DNA of 64,000 bases, taken from Marixanthomonas spongiae (GTDB lineage Bacteria > Bacteroidota > Bacteroidia > Flavobacteriales > Flavobacteriaceae). Numbering within the stretch: the first letter of the stretch is position 1; each line of letters starts with the position of its first letter. The stretch spans positions 1 through 64,000 of the forward strand of contig NZ_QEHR01000004.1 in assembly GCF_003095375.1 (NCBI RefSeq), given 5' to 3'. Made by a program: the position numbers and the translations under genes. Of the stretch, positions 62,478 to 64,000 are shown piece after piece. The notes below the pieces were generated by a model. That model ran no database searches, was not told the DNA's origin, and saw only the letters and a list, made by a program, of their open reading frames with translations.

Positions 62478-63617
62478 TTACGAATCCTTGTTCAACATAC
62501 GGTATGCTTCTTCCATATAGGTGTAAAAATCCTTTGTAAACGGATCGTCTTCTTTCTTGGCTCGGTGATGGCCCAAACGCACAATAATGACATCGTCTTC
62601 GGGAACAACAATCACGTATTGTCCCAACATGCCTCGCATGGCAAATACATCCTTGCCCTCATGTTTATTGAGCCAAAAGCCATACCCATACTCCGGGCTT
62701 TCCTCAAATCGTGGTTTAATAGATTTGGCCACAAAAGCCGAATCCAACAGTTGGTTGCCGTTCCACTTCCCAAAGTCTTTGTACAACTTGCCAAAACGGG
62801 CAAAATCGCGGGCATTGCTACCTATGCAACAATAGGCTTTTACCAAGCGGTGCTCATCGTCATCTACTTGCCATAATGCCGGATTTTCGACGCCCAAAGG
62901 TTGCCAGAAACTTTCCGAAAGATAGTTGGACAGTGGTTTTCCTACTGCTTTTTGAATGACCATCGCTAAGAGTTCGGTATCGCCACTCGAATATTTGAAT
63001 GAAGTGCCGGGCGTATCGACCACTTTTAAATTGAGGATGGTTTCGGCCAGGTTATCATCGTAATAGGCACGGGCCGTAACTCCAAAAGGATTTTTGTAGG
63101 ACTCGACCCAGTTTAATCCCGAAGCCATGGATGAGAGATCGCCCACCGTGAGCCCTGTGTTTTTATATTCAGGGTAAAAGTCGCTTACCGGTTGATTTAA
63201 GTTTTTAATATAACCCTCGTCAATCGCTTTTCCCAATAGTGCCGAAACCACGCTTTTGGCCATGGAAAACGAATTGGTCTGTGAGCTGTCGCTATACCCT
63301 TCGGCATAGTTTTCATACCAAATACTGTCGTTTTTAATAATGAGGAACGCTACGGTGCCCAGCTCCTTATTGGTTTCTTTCAATTTTTCGGTTGCTTTTG
63401 CCGTATTGTAGTCGTTTGCTTTTGGCCACGGCTGCGGATTGGTACTGGCCGGAATGGTGTCGCTTTCAAAATAATCGAAATCGTCAATAAAAGCCGTGGT
63501 ATGGCCAGTGAAATAGACTACACGGAGGCCTTTTAAAATGTAGTTGTAATCGGTTATGTACAAAAGCAATACGATTGTTGCAACAATGCCGAGTAGCCAA
63601 GCAAAGAATTTTTTCAT
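62478..63617 (-). CDS. Membrane-anchored serine hydrolase of the beta-lactamase family
   Basis: A 379-residue class C-like (CubicO) hydrolase anchored by one N-terminal helix (about 5-24). The catalytic SxxK is SMAK (Ser118-Lys121) in NSFSMAKSVVSALLG; YSSGDTELLAM holds the Tyr-like motif and the C-terminal HEGKDVFAMRGMLGQYVIVV region the KTG-like part. Likely a peptidase or esterase on cell-wall peptides; no evidence for resistance to drugs. Confidence 0.88.
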   Translation of the reverse strand: MKKFFAWLLGIVATIVLLLYITDYNYILKGLRVVYFTGHTTAFIDDFDYFESDTIPASTNPQPWPKANDYNTAKATEKLKETNKELGTVAFLIIKNDSIWYENYAEGYSDSSQTNSFSMAKSVVSALLGKAIDEGYIKNLNQPVSDFYPEYKNTGLTVGDLSSMASGLNWVESYKNPFGVTARAYYDDNLAETILNLKVVDTPGTSFKYSSGDTELLAMVIQKAVGKPLSNYLSESFWQPLGVENPALWQVDDDEHRLVKAYCCIGSNARDFARFGKLYKDFGKWNGNQLLDSAFVAKSIKPRFEESPEYGYGFWLNKHEGKDVFAMRGMLGQYVIVVPEDDVIIVRLGHHRAKKEDDPFTKDFYTYMEEAYRMLNKDS

Positions 63618-63691
63618 TGAAATTAAATTTGGTTATTCCCAAATATAAATGAAAAAATGGTACTATTTAGACTGTTTTCAACTTACTTAAT

Positions 63692-64000
63692 TTAAAACAA
63701 CTCCCCTTGCTTAACGGGGCTTTCGTGTTGCAACAGCCACTTTTTACGATGCAGGCCACCTGCATATCCCGTTAATGAGCCATCACTGCCAATAACACGA
63801 TGACAGGGAATAATAATGGATATCGGGTTTTTGCCATTGGCCGAAGCCGCAGCACGAATCACTTTTGGGTCGCCCAAGGCATTGGCCATTTTTTGGTAAC
63901 TCGTGGTTTTGCCAAAAGGAATGGACTGTAACTGTTGCCACACTTTTTTCTGAAATTTCGTTCCGTTGGGGTTTAATGGGATATTAAACGTTTGCCTGGA
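63692..64000 (-). CDS. Methylated-DNA-protein-cysteine methyltransferase (partial at window edge)
   Basis: The last 102 codons of a repair enzyme that removes alkyl groups from O6-alkylguanine. The active-site IIIPCHRVIGSDGSLTGYAGG is intact, and the helix-turn-helix part is KTTSYQKMANALGDPKVIRA. The reading frame is open to the window edge (SRQTFNIPLNPNGTKFQKK precedes), so the N-terminal part lies outside. Ogt-like rather than Ada-like, as no other domain is visible. Confidence 0.94.
   Translation of the reverse strand, partial: SRQTFNIPLNPNGTKFQKKVWQQLQSIPFGKTTSYQKMANALGDPKVIRAAASANGKNPISIIIPCHRVIGSDGSLTGYAGGLHRKKWLLQHESPVKQGELF

Noticed and set aside
1-64000. CRISPR array, prophage or defence island
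   Set aside because: No regularly spaced direct repeats, no phage structural genes, and no known defence proteins were found; nearly all genes are core housekeeping or envelope functions.

Overview
The window is a chromosomal segment of a Bacteroidota bacterium, almost certainly a marine member of the Flavobacteriaceae. The evidence is a gliding-motility lipoprotein (GldH), a type IX secretion sorting tail, a SusC-type TonB receptor with an N-terminal carboxypeptidase-like domain, an ISAon1-family transposase tail, and many copies of the Bacteroidota promoter -7 element TAnnTTTG just upstream of genes. Most of it is core genome. Only the first 95 bases (end of an insertion sequence), a decayed TauE/SafE gene near 43.8-44.1 kb and scattered palindromic repeats look accessory.

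Layout. 0-2.6 kb: IS remnant, tRNA-Asn, RseP-like site-2 protease, SCO1 copper chaperone. 2.7-14.7 kb: a metal-homeostasis region with feoA-feoB and a small Cys-rich partner, two paralogous DtxR/MntR repressors, a four-gene zinc/manganese/iron-type ABC importer whose two permeases both carry winged-helix-like cytoplasmic tails, and a divergent TonB receptor plus thioredoxin-like gene. Two sites of the form TTAG-N6-CTAA lie at the repressor promoters, and one overlaps the -7 element of the receptor. 14.7-26.3 kb: TerB/DnaJ protein, bacilliredoxin, acyltransferase, HD hydrolase, two secreted serine peptidases, a radical SAM protein, a crotonase and a histidine kinase. 26.4-36.7 kb: peptide ABC ATPase, CoA-transferase pair, a possible 29-residue gene with a strong terminator, PBP1A-gldH-ricT cluster, TrhO and RecA. 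36.8-48.4 kb: ECF sigma factor with an unusual membrane/beta-barrel partner, acyltransferase, TrpS, DprA, HU-SPOR protein, thioesterase, methyltransferase, and an envelope cluster (EnvC-like, DUF4292 lipoprotein, TPR protein).

48.5-61.7 kb holds a nucleotidyltransferase, dUTPase and a large haem-biosynthesis locus. hemA-hemC-hemD-hemE-(DUF6973)-(EI24)-hemF run leftward. An AraC regulator, hemH, a MATE exporter, a T9SS cargo protein and hemJ run rightward. The divergent hemA/araC intergenic region carries two perfect palindromes. hemB and hemL are absent from the window. The window ends with a 3'-5' exonuclease, a serine hydrolase and a partial O6-alkylguanine-DNA methyltransferase.

I found no CRISPR array, prophage or obvious defence island. 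The observations most worth following are the DtxR-type operators together with the winged-helix-tailed permeases, the hemA/araC palindromes, the sigma-linked protein predicted to contact both membranes, the small gene at 28.4 kb, and the palindromic repeat that encodes the start of hemE.
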